A DNA stretch of 64,000 bases from Trinickia violacea (GTDB taxonomy: Bacteria; Pseudomonadota; Gammaproteobacteria; Burkholderiales; Burkholderiaceae): contig NZ_CP040078.1 in the NCBI RefSeq assembly GCF_005280735.1, forward strand, positions 3,162,001 to 3,226,000. Reading direction: 5' to 3'. Shown here piece after piece: positions 8,277-17,978 of this stretch. The position numbers were made by a program, and so were the translations under genes. Under the pieces are notes generated by a model. It was not told the DNA's origin. It saw only the letters and a program-made list of their open reading frames with translations, and did not search any database. Each line of letters begins with the position of its first letter. The first letter of the stretch is position 1.

Positions 8277-8921
8277 TTACTTTTGTTCGAATTTCTGGAG
8301 GGCTGGCAGCAACTCGCCCAGCAGGCGCTGCACGCTCGGCCGTTCCATCAATCGACCGAAATAGGCGCTGACATACTCGCGATCGGCAAACGGATGCAAT
8401 TTCTGCGCATAAAACAGCGGGGCAAATGCGGCGCAGTCGGACATATTGAATTCGCCGGCACCCGCGTCAGGATGCGTGCCATAAAATTCGTTCATGAAGT
8501 TGTACATCACATCAAGCGTCGCGTGGGCCTTGGCAACCGCTTCCGGATTACGCTTATCTGCCGGTTTCAGCGAGTCGAAGAAAATCGTGGCAATGGGCTC
8601 ATTGAGATACAAATCATGCATACGATCCTTGAAACGGACGCGCCGCGCGGCGGTCGGATCCTCGGGAATCAGCTTGGTACCCGACGTTGGGAATTCGTTT
8701 TCGAGGAACTCGATGATGATCGTCGACTCCGGAATGAACAGATCATCGCCCGTGAGTAGCGGAATCTTGCCCAACGGATACAACTTGCGATAGGAGGCTG
8801 ACTGTTCCGGATCAGACAGATTGACTGGCTTCGGCGTAAAAGGCACGCCCTTCTCAAAAAAGGCCAGCAGAGTCTTTTGCGAATAGGTGGATGGCACCGC
8901 GTAATGTAGAGTCAGATTCAT
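8277..8921 (-). CDS. Glutathione S-transferase family protein
   Basis: A 214-residue cytosolic protein. Residues 1-80 form the thioredoxin-like GSH domain, with STYSQKTLLAFFEKGVPF, the cis-proline stretch LGKIPLL and the ES motif (FIPEST). Residues 90-205 form the all-helical domain, with the N-capping-type block FNMSDCAAFAPLFYAQ. GSTs conjugate or reduce electrophiles with glutathione. The substrate cannot be told. Length is normal and the frame intact. It is monocistronic, with an AT-rich upstream region from 8922. Confidence 0.88.
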   Translation of the reverse strand: MNLTLHYAVPSTYSQKTLLAFFEKGVPFTPKPVNLSDPEQSASYRKLYPLGKIPLLTGDDLFIPESTIIIEFLENEFPTSGTKLIPEDPTAARRVRFKDRMHDLYLNEPIATIFFDSLKPADKRNPEAVAKAHATLDVMYNFMNEFYGTHPDAGAGEFNMSDCAAFAPLFYAQKLHPFADREYVSAYFGRLMERPSVQRLLGELLPALQKFEQK

Positions 8922-9120
8922 AGTTAAGAATTCCTTATTAAATTAAAATCCTGGATAATGCTTTGATGGGAATACGGCGCGGATGGACATCACCGCACCG
9001 TATCGCATGATCGACTACATCGCTTGCCATTTCGTATCACCTGACAATCTTTGATATTTTGGGTATCCGTATTTCGCGGTTGAAAAGTGCGAAACGTGGA
9101 TGCCCTTCAAATCGCATTTT

Positions 9121-9226
9121 GCGGTTGGTAACCACTGGCCAATTAAAGGTGTTGCGGAATCACGAGGACCTCGACGCCTAAGATCGCGCGATGAAGAATG
9201 CAAAACCGCTTTATCGCAGCGACCAC
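9121..9226 (+). repeat. 48-bp block shared with 32.4 kb, joined to an IS6 5' scar
   Basis: ggtaaccactggccaattaa and the following bases to about 9177 recur, inverted, at 32398-32455 with few changes. From 9178, taagatcgcgcgatgaagaa and the next 20 bases match the start of the IS6 transposase gene whose intact 5' end is at 31758. The reading frame stops after 15 codons. The rest of the 8922-9249 gap holds nothing recognisable. Confidence 0.45.
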
Positions 9227-9249
9227 TTCATCGAATTTACTGAATAAGA

Positions 9250-9507
9250 TTAGTTACCTGCAGGCCCCCTGGTCCGCGTCCTCTGGAGGTGTGGCGCAAG
9301 TAGCGTTGGACTATGGCGGAGGTGCTTTCCCATCGAAGCGCTCTTGACCGGGCGGCGACGCCTGGGGGGCACCAGACCGTATTCGGCCATCATCGCCATG
9401 GCTGATACACTTTCCGCAGTTAGTCGTTCGATCATCCGCTGTCTTTCATCACGGTCGTTCGCAGGATGTCCCACTTCTTCCGCACTCGTTCTTTTATTGA
9501 ATCTCAT
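9250..9507 (-). CDS. Possible small hypothetical protein
   Basis: An 85-codon minus-strand frame. The first 50 residues are polar and helix-prone (DERQRMIERLTAESVSAMAM, then PRRRRP). No ribosome site, signal peptide or family motif is visible. It may be chance, or the remains of a DNA-binding protein. Confidence 0.28.
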   Translation of the reverse strand: MRFNKRTSAEEVGHPANDRDERQRMIERLTAESVSAMAMMAEYGLVPPRRRRPVKSASMGKHLRHSPTLLAPHLQRTRTRGPAGN

Positions 9508-9949
9508 CGAAGATCACACTGAAATACGTTCCGAGGCGGCTCAAACAGCCTCCGCTTGCCCATTTAAAACAAGGAAGCTACTCAGAAGGTCCCTTTCGAA
9601 TTTCCTTGCCCAGTCGCCAGTCTGCTTCTGCTGGTACGAGCGACTCCAGCCGCCCCGGCGCACCGTGATCAACCAGTAATCATCAACCACCGTTGCCAAC
9701 GATGGTCAAAGAATTCGGGAGAAACAAAGAGTACGTAGTTGTTTTTGATCGTCCACTATCCTTAGCGGCTCGTGCATCTATCGGTGCAAGCGGCTTCGTA
9801 CTATCCACGCTGGCCGGGTGCATCACTGTCCCGACTTGAGCTGGAGCAGGTTGATCGTCTAGAAGCGCTGACACGCGCGCAAATAGGCATCGCTCGCCTC
9901 AACCCATGGGCGGTGCCCACTGTGTCATCGCCCGCAGGTCTCGGACAAC
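9508..9949. other. Gap without a supported gene
   Basis: Short frames on both strands show no motif. The composition shifts from GC-rich to the AT-rich composition of the beta-helix gene to the right. Confidence 0.45.
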
Positions 9950-11623
9950 CTAGTTGAATGCACCGATGGTCGGCGGAACAACCCTGGATTGGCCAAAATA
10001 ATCCGTCGCCACTTGGCTCAACGACACACCTGCCTGTTTACACAGAGAGGTTGACTGCAGGACGTAATCCGTTGCAGCAAGCGCGCCAGCATTGACGAAT
10101 TGCGGATCGGCGACGACATCACCTACCCCGGAAAAAGCCCCTGCGCTGCCACCAAACCAGTTGTTGTGCAAGAAAGTGGCGCCACTATTGCTTCCGGCAA
10201 CAAGCGTTCTATTGTCCACCGGGGCCTCATAAACAATGTTATTGGCATATGTATTACCGCTATGACCCGAGGAGGGATCGATATATATTTCATTTACATT
10301 TGCACTTGCAAATGTATTGTTGGCAATTACACTGCTTTGAATTCCACCACCGCTTCCGTAGTTTCCATAGAACAATCCAAATGACCCGTTAATTGCAACA
10401 TTGTTAGTTATTTTCAGGTTTGACAATGGCTCGGACTGGGAATATGTTTCTCGCGCCAGCTGGATTGATGAAGCCTGAGATCCATTTCTAAAAAATCCTG
10501 AATTGCCGGTATTGTAGATTGAATTGGCATTGACCGTCGCATTGCTAGCATTATCCAAATATATTTCTACACTGAAGTTATCGTAAACGGTATTATTCAA
10601 AATTGCCACGCCCACCGAGAGAAAGGTGCCAATTCCTTCACCATAGTTATTATAGGATGCATTCTCTTCAATGACCGAATTGTTATCCCATGAAACCGAA
10701 ATTCCCTGCCCCCAAGTAGAACTGGTACGCGACTGATTTTGCAAAACATTATTGTAAACAGTATTTCCCGCAATTATGTTGTCGTGCGAATTTCCGATAT
10801 TTATCCAATTGGTTGATACAATGCCGTCGCCGTACGAACCGTGCACGATATTATTGCTGATCGTCACATGGTGGGTGTTGTAGGCAATAATTCCAGATTT
10901 AGTCGCACCTTGTACATTCAATCCATTTACGACAACATAGGCACCATCCACTTCAATATTGTCGGTATTAGTCGAATTTTTTGATCCATCGACGATGACC
11001 TTCTCACCGCTATCGGCATATAGACGAATTGGGGCACTGGCCGTGCCGCTGGAACGTATACGGACCGCCTCATAGTAGGTGCCGGCGCGCACGATAATAT
11101 CGGTACCTGGTTTGGCAAGAGCGACAGCATGTCCAATTGTTTGAAAAGGTGCACTTAACGTTCCTGGATTTCCATCGGATCCAGTTGGTGAAACGTAATA
11201 AGTGGTTGTGGCTGTCGAGGATGACACCACCAAGGATGCCAACTTATCCGTCCATTGATAAGTCGTTGACCAATCCGAACTGAAAAGGCCTGCAGAAATA
11301 CTAAATATCCCACTAGATACAGGCGTATACCTGAAAGAAATAGGCACCTTCGCACCTGATTGGAAGTTCAAGCTTGAAATATCTTTTTCAAAAACAATCT
11401 TCCCACTGGCATCGCGAATTTGCACGACTGCATTACCGTCTTTCAGTGGAAATGATGTCGCAATCACTCCGGAAATTCTAGTGGGCTGAACATCGCCTAC
11501 TGTCGACGGCACTGCATTAAACGAGAAATTAACTGTTTGAGCAGCAAGCCCGCTCGTTTGCGTTATAAAAATTATGAATAAAACAAGGAGAGCTTGTGAA
11601 AATCTATATATTGGGCGCAGCAT
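9950..11623 (-). CDS. Secreted right-handed parallel beta-helix protein
   Basis: A 557-residue protein with a signal peptide (residues 1-28, cleavage near LAA-QT). Residues 30-135 are a beta-sandwich-like domain. From TYYVSPTGSDGNPGT (about 142) a DUF1565/pectate-lyase-like parallel beta-helix starts, with many N-rich rungs such as ISNNIV, IAGNTVYNN and ILNNTVYDN. The C-terminus (DPQFVN, DYFGQSR, IGAF) is the usual end of such helices. These proteins bind or cleave polysaccharides; substrate and catalytic residues are not evident. aaaggag lies upstream of the ATG. The gene is clearly richer in AT than its neighbours, which suggests foreign origin. An IS5 scar lies just upstream. Confidence 0.82.
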   Translation of the reverse strand: MLRPIYRFSQALLVLFIIFITQTSGLAAQTVNFSFNAVPSTVGDVQPTRISGVIATSFPLKDGNAVVQIRDASGKIVFEKDISSLNFQSGAKVPISFRYTPVSSGIFSISAGLFSSDWSTTYQWTDKLASLVVSSSTATTTYYVSPTGSDGNPGTLSAPFQTIGHAVALAKPGTDIIVRAGTYYEAVRIRSSGTASAPIRLYADSGEKVIVDGSKNSTNTDNIEVDGAYVVVNGLNVQGATKSGIIAYNTHHVTISNNIVHGSYGDGIVSTNWINIGNSHDNIIAGNTVYNNVLQNQSRTSSTWGQGISVSWDNNSVIEENASYNNYGEGIGTFLSVGVAILNNTVYDNFSVEIYLDNASNATVNANSIYNTGNSGFFRNGSQASSIQLARETYSQSEPLSNLKITNNVAINGSFGLFYGNYGSGGGIQSSVIANNTFASANVNEIYIDPSSGHSGNTYANNIVYEAPVDNRTLVAGSNSGATFLHNNWFGGSAGAFSGVGDVVADPQFVNAGALAATDYVLQSTSLCKQAGVSLSQVATDYFGQSRVVPPTIGAFN

Positions 11624-11649
11624 ATTATGCTCCTTTGGTAACTCCGGCT

Positions 11650-11990
11650 AAGAGTGGCTAACACAACGTGGACATCAAGCCATGGGCCCCATAACCTGGG
11701 GGCATGGCAAGACGAAAAATCAGCAACGACCTGTGGGCGACGCTGGCGCCGTTGATTCCGGCATTTACGCCTTCACCCAAAGGCGGTCGTCGGCGCACAA
11801 TCGACGACCGCGCAGTATTGAACGGGATCCTGTATGTCCTGCAAACGGGCATTGCATGGGAAGACCTGCCGCAGGAGCTTGGTTTCGGCAGCGGCATAAC
11901 ATGCTGGCGACGACTACGGGATTGGCAGGCCGCAGGTGTGTGGGAACAACTGCATCTGGCAATGCCTCGCCGGTTGCGTGAACATCACGG
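11650..11990 (+). mobile_element. IS5-family relic (IS427 type), 5' part of transposase
   Basis: From the ATG at 11704 about 94 residues match the IS5/IS427 transposase N-terminus (RRKISNDLWATLAPLIP, GGRRRTIDDRAVLNGILYVL, GIAWEDLPQELGFGSG). The match stops after RRLREH near 11985. A likely left end (agtggctaacacaacg) begins near 11652. The catalytic domain and right end are absent. 11991-12181 holds nothing recognisable. Confidence 0.72.
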
Positions 11991-12181
11991 GCCGCGCCCT
12001 CATCCACCGAGACGAAAGACCCCTGCATCCGCACCATGTCTTCCTCCCAATGACCCGTATCGGTATTGTTGAAGTGCTCTGTGGCAACAATTCTTCACCA
12101 AACGCGCGAACCCCTGGTATGCCAGGATTTCCCCGGGGCGAGCCCGCTTGAACGGTATGAAATCAATCCGCGCGTCAGCCC

Positions 12182-12853
12182 CTAGCTCCTGCTGGAGACG
12201 AGCGGCAAGCCGTGCTCCCCGCTCGTTATGTCGATTTCGGTCTTCTTCAGACTTGAACCCCGAACCCGGCGGATAGTCGTCGGAAAACGTTTGTAGGTCG
12301 TGCCCGCAGCGCCCGACGAGACCTGGTACGCGAGCGCGCCCGCGTTCGCAAAGCTGGCCGGCGTGCCACCCGGGCCGGTGATGAACTGCGGCGCGCCCAT
12401 CGTGAGCACCAGGTTCGGTGCGTTCGTAAGCGAAAGCCCATTGACAGCGGATCCATTCGGATTGCTGATGATTACGAAAGCTGGTGACCCGAACACCTCG
12501 AGCGGACCCGCGGGCGTCGAGGGTGCAGTCGAGGTAACCTGGTTGAGAATCATGGTGGCCGTGCGGCCCTTGAGATTCGGGTTCGCGCCGAGTGTGCCGC
12601 CCCGCAGCGGTGTGCCTGAAACTAGGCTGTTGTTCAGCACAAGGCCTGAACCATCCACGTTGAACTCGCTGTACTGGTTCGTACTGGTCCCGTTAGCGTT
12701 CGGCATGGCAATATTGACCGCTGCAACCCCGGTGCTGGTTTGCGTGATGGTCGGCTGGAACGGGACCGAGTCGCGCGGATCGACAATGGGCGCGGCGTGC
12801 GCGGTCTGATCGACCAGCAGCACTGCAGGTGCGAAATACATCACCCCCGTCAT
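12182..12853 (-). pseudogene. TpsA exoprotein (FHA/CdiA-like), N-terminal TPS domain only
   Basis: The frame gives the end of a signal peptide (FAPAVLLVDQTAHA) and then a TPS secretion domain: GVAAVNIAMPNANGTSTNQY, the ILNQVTS strand, VIISNPNGSAVNG with the hallmark NPNG, and FITGPGGTPASFANAGAL. After about residue 195 it changes to an unrelated basic tail and stops. Full TpsA proteins have 1,000 to over 3,000 residues, so the helix and toxin tip are lost. The extended signal peptide expected upstream is also disrupted. It lies downstream of the damaged tpsB and the parvulin gene, on the same strand. Confidence 0.82.
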
Positions 12854-13316
12854 GAGCGGCCGTCACGCGAAACCACAAGGGTCTGACGACCGGCGTGCAT
12901 CGGCAGACCGGTACGAAGCACCGTCCGTCGATGGCAGCAACGCTTCGTTGTGCCAGGCACCTGGTCAACTTTGAATCCAGCCGGTTCCTCATCTAACCCC
13001 GTACCCGTTGTTGTTCCCTGCGTCTGCCGGGTGCAGGCGCAGTCCTCATGAAGGAGCGATTCTATGGACCGGATCGAAACCGTGCTGTCAACTTTTGTGA
13101 CGCAGCGAAGCGGGCACCGGAGACGACACGCCTGTGCAGTTGCCCCAAGCTCTACGACCGTCGCAGGCCCGGCTGCCGGCTTCGAGCCGAAAGCATGAAC
13201 CGGATCTGCCATTCACCTCCTTTCCGGCGCGGTGCGCTGTCGTCAACAACTCATACCGCGAACATGCCTTATTGATGCGGTTGCATCGGATCTCGAGAAC
13301 GGCCCGATACCATCTC
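12854..13316. other. Scrambled upstream part of the TpsA relic
   Basis: All three minus frames are broken by stops, with no continuous signal peptide. This is probably decayed tpsA 5' sequence and spacer. Confidence 0.4.
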
Positions 13317-13778
13317 TCATGACCACATCTCCCCCAGTCGACTGCCTGGCAACGGTGACTGCTGCGCAGAGTGAACAAACCGGCTCAGCTTGTCCAATGC
13401 GTCGACATAGCAGTACTTCGGCACGCTGCCCACAACCTCATCGCAGCGCTGCAGCACGTGTTCAATCAACGGCAACTGCTCCTCCGCCAGACGCCAGTCA
13501 CGCCCCTCGCCCGCAGCAGCCCGTATGCTCGCGTCCAGCGCCGTCTCCACCTCCAGAAACAATGCCAGTTCGGTTTCCGAATGATTCCCTTCGAGCAGAT
13601 AGAACGTCATGTAGAGAGCCCGCAGCAGTGCGGCCATTGCATCGGATGTGCCATGTCCGCTACGCATCGTGGCGAGCGCCAGGTGATTTTCGAGCGAGAT
13701 GTCTCGCACGACGCCCGCCTGCAAAGGCAGGAGCATTTCCTTCGTGCGCCGCGGGCGCGATGGGCCTTTTTTCGCCAT
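13317..13778 (-). CDS. Small Burkholderia protein of the 'Fis-like regulator' annotation group
   Basis: A 153-residue cytosolic protein with a basic N-terminus (KKGPSRPRRTKEMLLPLQAG), then ISLENHLALATMRSGHG and LLRALYMTFYLLEG. It resembles a widespread Burkholderia family often labelled Fis-family regulator, though I see no clear helix-turn-helix. It follows the parvulin gene by 18 bases on the same strand, so it is probably co-transcribed with the TPS genes. Function is unknown. Confidence 0.62.
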   Translation of the reverse strand: MAKKGPSRPRRTKEMLLPLQAGVVRDISLENHLALATMRSGHGTSDAMAALLRALYMTFYLLEGNHSETELALFLEVETALDASIRAAAGEGRDWRLAEEQLPLIEHVLQRCDEVVGSVPKYCYVDALDKLSRFVHSAQQSPLPGSRLGEMWS

Positions 13779-13796
13779 GCCAATTCGACACCTCGT

Positions 13797-14687
13797 TCAT
13801 TGTTGAATCGTCGCGCCCTTAAGCAGGTCGGCTGAAAACTGTGCCGCTGCCTTCTCGAGCGCTAGCGCCTGCAACTGTTGGCGAATTGTGCCTTGCGCCT
13901 GATCGAATGGCGGGACCTGCGTCGGCCGTTTCGCATCGACCTTCACGATCGCGCGTGGGCCGTTCGTGTCGCTGCCGAGCGCGATCGATTGCGGCAACAC
14001 GCCACCCACCGGTAATTGTGTAATCGCCTGCGCTACTGCGAGTGGCAAGCCTTGCGTCTTGCCCTCCGTCATCGGCGTCTTGAAACTCACCCACGGCAGT
14101 TCGCCGCCGCTTGCTTTGCTCGGCGCGGTGCTGTACTGGCGCGCAAGCGCATCGAAGGCCGTGCCAGACTTTAATGCGGCAAGCACAGTGTTCGCGGTCG
14201 CCTCATCCGGCACGACGATGATGCGCGGCTTGTATTCTTCCTTGCCCAGCGACGCGACAATTTCGTCATAGCGCGCCTTCACCTGGGCGTCTGTCACCTG
14301 CGCGGGGTGAATGCTGTCCTTCAAGTACAGCTGCGTTTCGGCATTGACCTTCGCCGCGTTCATCGCCTCTTGGACTTCCGGCTTTGTGCCGTATTGCCCC
14401 TTCTCCGCGTTCTGGCGGAACAGTTCGCGCACAATAAGCTGCTGCTTGAGATTCTGGCGAAGCTGTGGGGTGTCGGATTGGTGACTAGCCTGCACCGCCG
14501 CATCGAGCTGCGCTTGAGGAATTGCGACGCCGTTGACGATAGCGACCACGCCGGAAGGCAACGCCACCACTGGGCCAGACGCACTATCGCCGGCGGCATG
14601 GACGATATGGGGGACGAGCGTGGCGAGCACAACCGAGGCAAAGGCGCTCACGCACAGCGCACGGATAAAGGTCGAGTTGCGCAACAT
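13797..14687 (-). CDS. Periplasmic parvulin-type prolyl isomerase (Par27/PpiC-like)
   Basis: A 296-residue protein starting at the ATG at 14687 behind caggagtattt. It has a signal peptide (about 1-34, ending VHAAG). A SurA/PpiC-like N-terminal helical region (ALPSGVVAIVNGVAIPQAQL, LKQQLIVRELFRQNAEKG) follows. The parvulin domain (about 160-265) has KPRIIVV, FDALARQYSTAPSKASGGEL and QLPVGGVLPQ. Bordetella Par27 is a periplasmic chaperone of this type that helps exported FHA. Its position 12 bases after the damaged tpsB supports that job here. The frame is intact although its client and transporter are broken. Confidence 0.82.
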   Translation of the reverse strand: MLRNSTFIRALCVSAFASVVLATLVPHIVHAAGDSASGPVVALPSGVVAIVNGVAIPQAQLDAAVQASHQSDTPQLRQNLKQQLIVRELFRQNAEKGQYGTKPEVQEAMNAAKVNAETQLYLKDSIHPAQVTDAQVKARYDEIVASLGKEEYKPRIIVVPDEATANTVLAALKSGTAFDALARQYSTAPSKASGGELPWVSFKTPMTEGKTQGLPLAVAQAITQLPVGGVLPQSIALGSDTNGPRAIVKVDAKRPTQVPPFDQAQGTIRQQLQALALEKAAAQFSADLLKGATIQQ

Positions 14688-14698
14688 AAATACTCCTG

Positions 14699-16401
14699 TC
14701 AGTAATTCCAGTTCAAGGTAGCGAGCACGAGGGTGGCCCGAGGGCCCAGTGCTGCAGGTTGCGTCAGCTCCCGGCCAACTGTGGCTTCGGTCGACAACAG
14801 TTGCTTGTGCCATTGCCACTGCGCGCGCAAGCCAGCGCATTGACCCACGCAAGCTCGTTGCGCGAATACACGCCCCGGTCGCCCGCCAGCACACCCGAGC
14901 GAAAGCCCCGTACGGTATCCATGCCACCCAGGAACAGCTGCTCCGTGCCGTACAGCGCTACGTTCGTGTATTGGCCACCGAGCACGCCGCGATATGCGAG
15001 CGCTGCCGGCCCGAGCTTGGGCAGCGGCACCGTGAAGCTCGCCGTCGCGTCCACTTTGGTGAACTGGCTGTGTGCATCGTCTCGGGTCGTGCCCGGCGCA
15101 TCGTGGTCTGCTTCGAGCCACGGTAGGCCTTGAGAGACGCCCGCATCGAACGTCACATTGCCTGGCGCGTCGTTCAGCACGAACTTGTGCAGCCAATTGC
15201 CGCCGATGCGCAACACCGCGATGTGCTCGGGATTCGGGTCGATGTCGTTGGCGTCGCGGTCGGTGCGGTGCCAGGAAAGCGTCGCATCGAGACTGGTGAG
15301 GTCCGCCGGCGTGCGGCTTAGCTGATAGTTCCAGCCCAAGATGTGGCTGAGTGTGCGGCCGTATTCGAGCACCGTGGTACCGATGACTTCCTGGTATTCC
15401 GAATCCGACAACGTGTAGCTGAACGTGCTGCGGCCGTACGGCACGGCAATCGAGCCCACCAGCGCATTGCTCTCGAGGCTATCGATGAAATTCAGGCTGA
15501 TAGCTTCCTGCAAGCCCATCAGGTTGTCCGCTTCGACGCCCGCCCGATAGCGCGTGACGCCCGTGGCCGAGCTGCCATAGTTGTCGGTGCCCAAGTTGTA
15601 GTACAGCCGGTCGCCGGGCGCATTGCTGATGGCCACGACCGAATCGCCGACCGTCTGGCCCGGCAGAATCTGCACGGAGGCTTGATTTCGGCGCAAACGG
15701 TTAATCTGGGCCACACCCTGGTCCAGGTCGGAGAGAGCGAGCGGCTCGCCGTGCGCACCGGGAAACGCGTTCTCGTAGCCGGCGTCGGTCAGGAGCCCCC
15801 CGCCCGTCGAGGCTTCGCCGGCGGCGAGCCGGTGAATTGGTTTGCCGTTGACCATGAAGTTCTCGATGCGGCCGAACTGGACCGTGATAGTCAGGGTTCC
15901 CGATTCGAGGTTCTGGGGCCCCAGCAAGGCACGCGTCGTGACATAGCCCGCCGACACGAACGCGTCGGTGAGTCTTTTCAGGAGCACGTTGATGCGGTGC
16001 GAGCCCAGGGGATGGCCAACAAAGGGCGCGGTGATGGCGTCGAGCTTCGACACCGGCACCGGGCTGCTGTGGTCGAGCGGCTGACCGTTCGGGTCGGCCA
16101 GTACAATGGTGCGCACCGGGAATGTCGATCCCGTCTTGACAATTTGCTCGACCGGCGTATCGGGCGGAATATCGAGCGTCATTGCCGGGTTCGATGGAGG
16201 TACCGTGATAGCCGCCGGCGGCTGGCTCAGTTGCCGTTGCTGCGCCTGCTGCTTCTGCTGGTCGATGAGTTGCTGCGCCGGGTCCTGCAGGGGTCGTGCA
16301 GCGGGAGGCGGTGGCGCCGGCGGCGTCTGGGCGAATGCCGGCGCATGCAGTATCGCGACGACCAGGAGGAGGCCCAGCCACTGCCTCAGTGAAACGCGCA
16401 T
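14699..16401 (-). pseudogene. TpsB outer-membrane transporter (ShlB/FhaC family), C-terminal deletion and frameshift
   Basis: From the ATG at 16401 the order is: signal peptide (LLLVVAILHAPAFAQ), a proline/glutamine-rich linker, POTRA_2 (HRINVLLKRLTDAFVSAGYV, TRALLGPQNLESGTL), a second POTRA, and a 16-strand barrel region. The barrel includes LYYNLGTDNYGSSATG and EQLFLGGMDTVRGFR (the conserved L6 VRGF). At SRNELAWVNA about 40 residues are missing. The true end (LRAQWQWHKQLLSTEA, LATLNWNY) follows in another frame and stops at 14699. The original frame ends at 14764. Without the last strands the barrel is unlikely to close. It starts 2 bases after the small membrane gene upstream. Confidence 0.88.
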
Positions 16402-16403
16402 GG

Positions 16404-16547
16404 CTACTCCTGGCTCGCGAGACGCGTTGCGCGAACAGGTGCAGCAGTCTTCACGGCAGGCGGCGGTGCCGTCTTGAGCACAATCACCAGCGTGACCAGG
16501 AGAGCCACGGCAACCAGGAGAAGCATTGTCGATATGACCCGACTCAT
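16404..16547 (-). CDS. Small single-pass membrane protein of the TPS operon
   Basis: A 47-residue protein. One hydrophobic helix (TMLLLVAVALLVTLVIVL) is followed by an alanine/proline-rich tail (TAPPPAVKTAAPVRATRL). It ends 2 bases before the tpsB start and carries that gene's ribosome site. Its MLLLVAVALL run resembles the start of the lipoprotein at 41708-41842, but it has no lipobox cysteine. Burkholderia bcp (CDI) operons carry a small lipoprotein gene, bcpO, in this area; this could be a degenerate relative. Confidence 0.58.
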   Translation of the reverse strand: MSRVISTMLLLVAVALLVTLVIVLKTAPPPAVKTAAPVRATRLASQE

Positions 16548-16837
16548 CAGAACCATGTATGAACGCGTCCCGTTTGCGCAAGTATTGCGTGTATCTGACA
16601 TGCCAGGAAGGTCTGCAGCTATGTATCCGGCCTTATTGCAGCCATACCATCCGCTGCGGGCCCCTATGGAATCCGCTGACTCGCACCTCATTACCACCAC
16701 GAGCTCAAGGCTCTTGTTCTGATCCAGGTTTAGCGAGTCCCGGTCCTACCTGTCTTGCCATCACACGCTATTGCCAGCGCAACCTTTCGACGTCCACCCT
16801 TTTGCTAACCATTACTCACATATCGAGCGAGATCCGC

Positions 16838-17857
16838 TTACGCAGGTCTCACGCTCACATATCCCTTCTCGTACGCCTTGCCTCGCGCCAGCACTGCCCA
16901 GATTGTTCGCGCGATCTTGTTCGCCAAAGCGACAACTGTTACGTTCATCGGTCGGCGCTTCTTGATCTGATCAACCCAAGGACCTGGGTCTTTGGCATGG
17001 GTCAATACAGATCTCGCACCGTGAATCAATAGCGTGCGCAGATAGGTATCGCCCCGCTTGCTGATCCCATGCAGGTTTACCTTGCCTCCGGAGCCCGTCT
17101 GCTTTGGAACAAGGCCAGCCCACGCTGCAAATTCCCGCCCCGAGCGAAATGCCTTTGGATCGCCCATCATCGCGACTGCCGCCGTCGCCGTGAGTAGTCC
17201 GACACCTGGGATCTCGCTGATTGCTCTCACGGCCGCATCCTCTTTCTTCCAGTCACGCATTCGCCGTTCGATCTCGGCAATCTGTTGATCGAGCTTCGCC
17301 AGTCCGTTCCACTGCTCACGTAACGTGTCCACCAGCGCTGCCGGTAACCGCTCCGCAATGCGTGCAAACGCCGCCGGGATCTCACGGTCAAGTTGAGCCC
17401 GCCCCCTGCTCATTACCTCGCCGTATTCCGTCAACAAGCCACGCAAGCCATTGATCCGCATCGTGCGAAATTTCACGAGTTGCTCGCGCATTCGGTGCAG
17501 CGCCAGCATTGCCTGTTGCATCTCAGTTTTCACCGACACGGGTTTCCCCGGTTGTTGTACGGCATGCCAAATGGCCTTTGCATCGGCAGCGCCATTTTTG
17601 TTACGGACATTGAAGGCTTTCACGTATTCCGCAGGTATCAGCCTCACCTCATGCCCCAGCTTCGCGAGTTGCCGGGCCCAGTGGTGTGCACCGCCGCAGG
17701 CCTCCATCCCAATCAGGCATCGGGCATGATTCGCGAAATGTTCAAGGAACTGCGCTCGCTTTATCGGCTTGTTCACGATCTCTCCCGTCTCCTGGTCGAT
17801 GTAGTGCACTTGAAAAACATTCTTTGCGATGTCGATACCAACAGGCATAAGCTTCAT
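16838..17857 (-). CDS. IS110/IS1111-family transposase
   Basis: A 339-residue protein from the ATG at 17857. The N-terminal DEDD domain has GIDIAKNVFQVH, IGMEACGGAHHWAR and NGAADAKAIW. The C-terminal transposase_20 domain has ISEIPGVGLLTATA and FAAWAGLVPKQTGSGGK, including the conserved late serine. These enzymes use a Holliday-junction-like mechanism and leave little or no target duplication. The frame is intact, so this may be one of the few live elements here. It separates the tpsA gene at 17979 from the small membrane protein and tpsB that should follow it. Exact ends were not resolved. Confidence 0.9.
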   Translation of the reverse strand: MKLMPVGIDIAKNVFQVHYIDQETGEIVNKPIKRAQFLEHFANHARCLIGMEACGGAHHWARQLAKLGHEVRLIPAEYVKAFNVRNKNGAADAKAIWHAVQQPGKPVSVKTEMQQAMLALHRMREQLVKFRTMRINGLRGLLTEYGEVMSRGRAQLDREIPAAFARIAERLPAALVDTLREQWNGLAKLDQQIAEIERRMRDWKKEDAAVRAISEIPGVGLLTATAAVAMMGDPKAFRSGREFAAWAGLVPKQTGSGGKVNLHGISKRGDTYLRTLLIHGARSVLTHAKDPGPWVDQIKKRRPMNVTVVALANKIARTIWAVLARGKAYEKGYVSVRPA

Positions 17858-17978
17858 TGCGAAATCCTCCGGCTGACTGGAAATGCAGAGATTTTCCACT
17901 TGGGCATATTGATGCCGTCGAACCACAAGGATCCCCGCCAATTGCTCCTACGATCTGGGGTGGGACGCGTTCATTCAA

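Noticed and set aside
15343..16392. 349-codon plus-strand open frame opposite tpsB
   Set aside because: Mirror frame of a recognised TpsB; composition is Arg/Ala/Val/Asp-rich without any motif.
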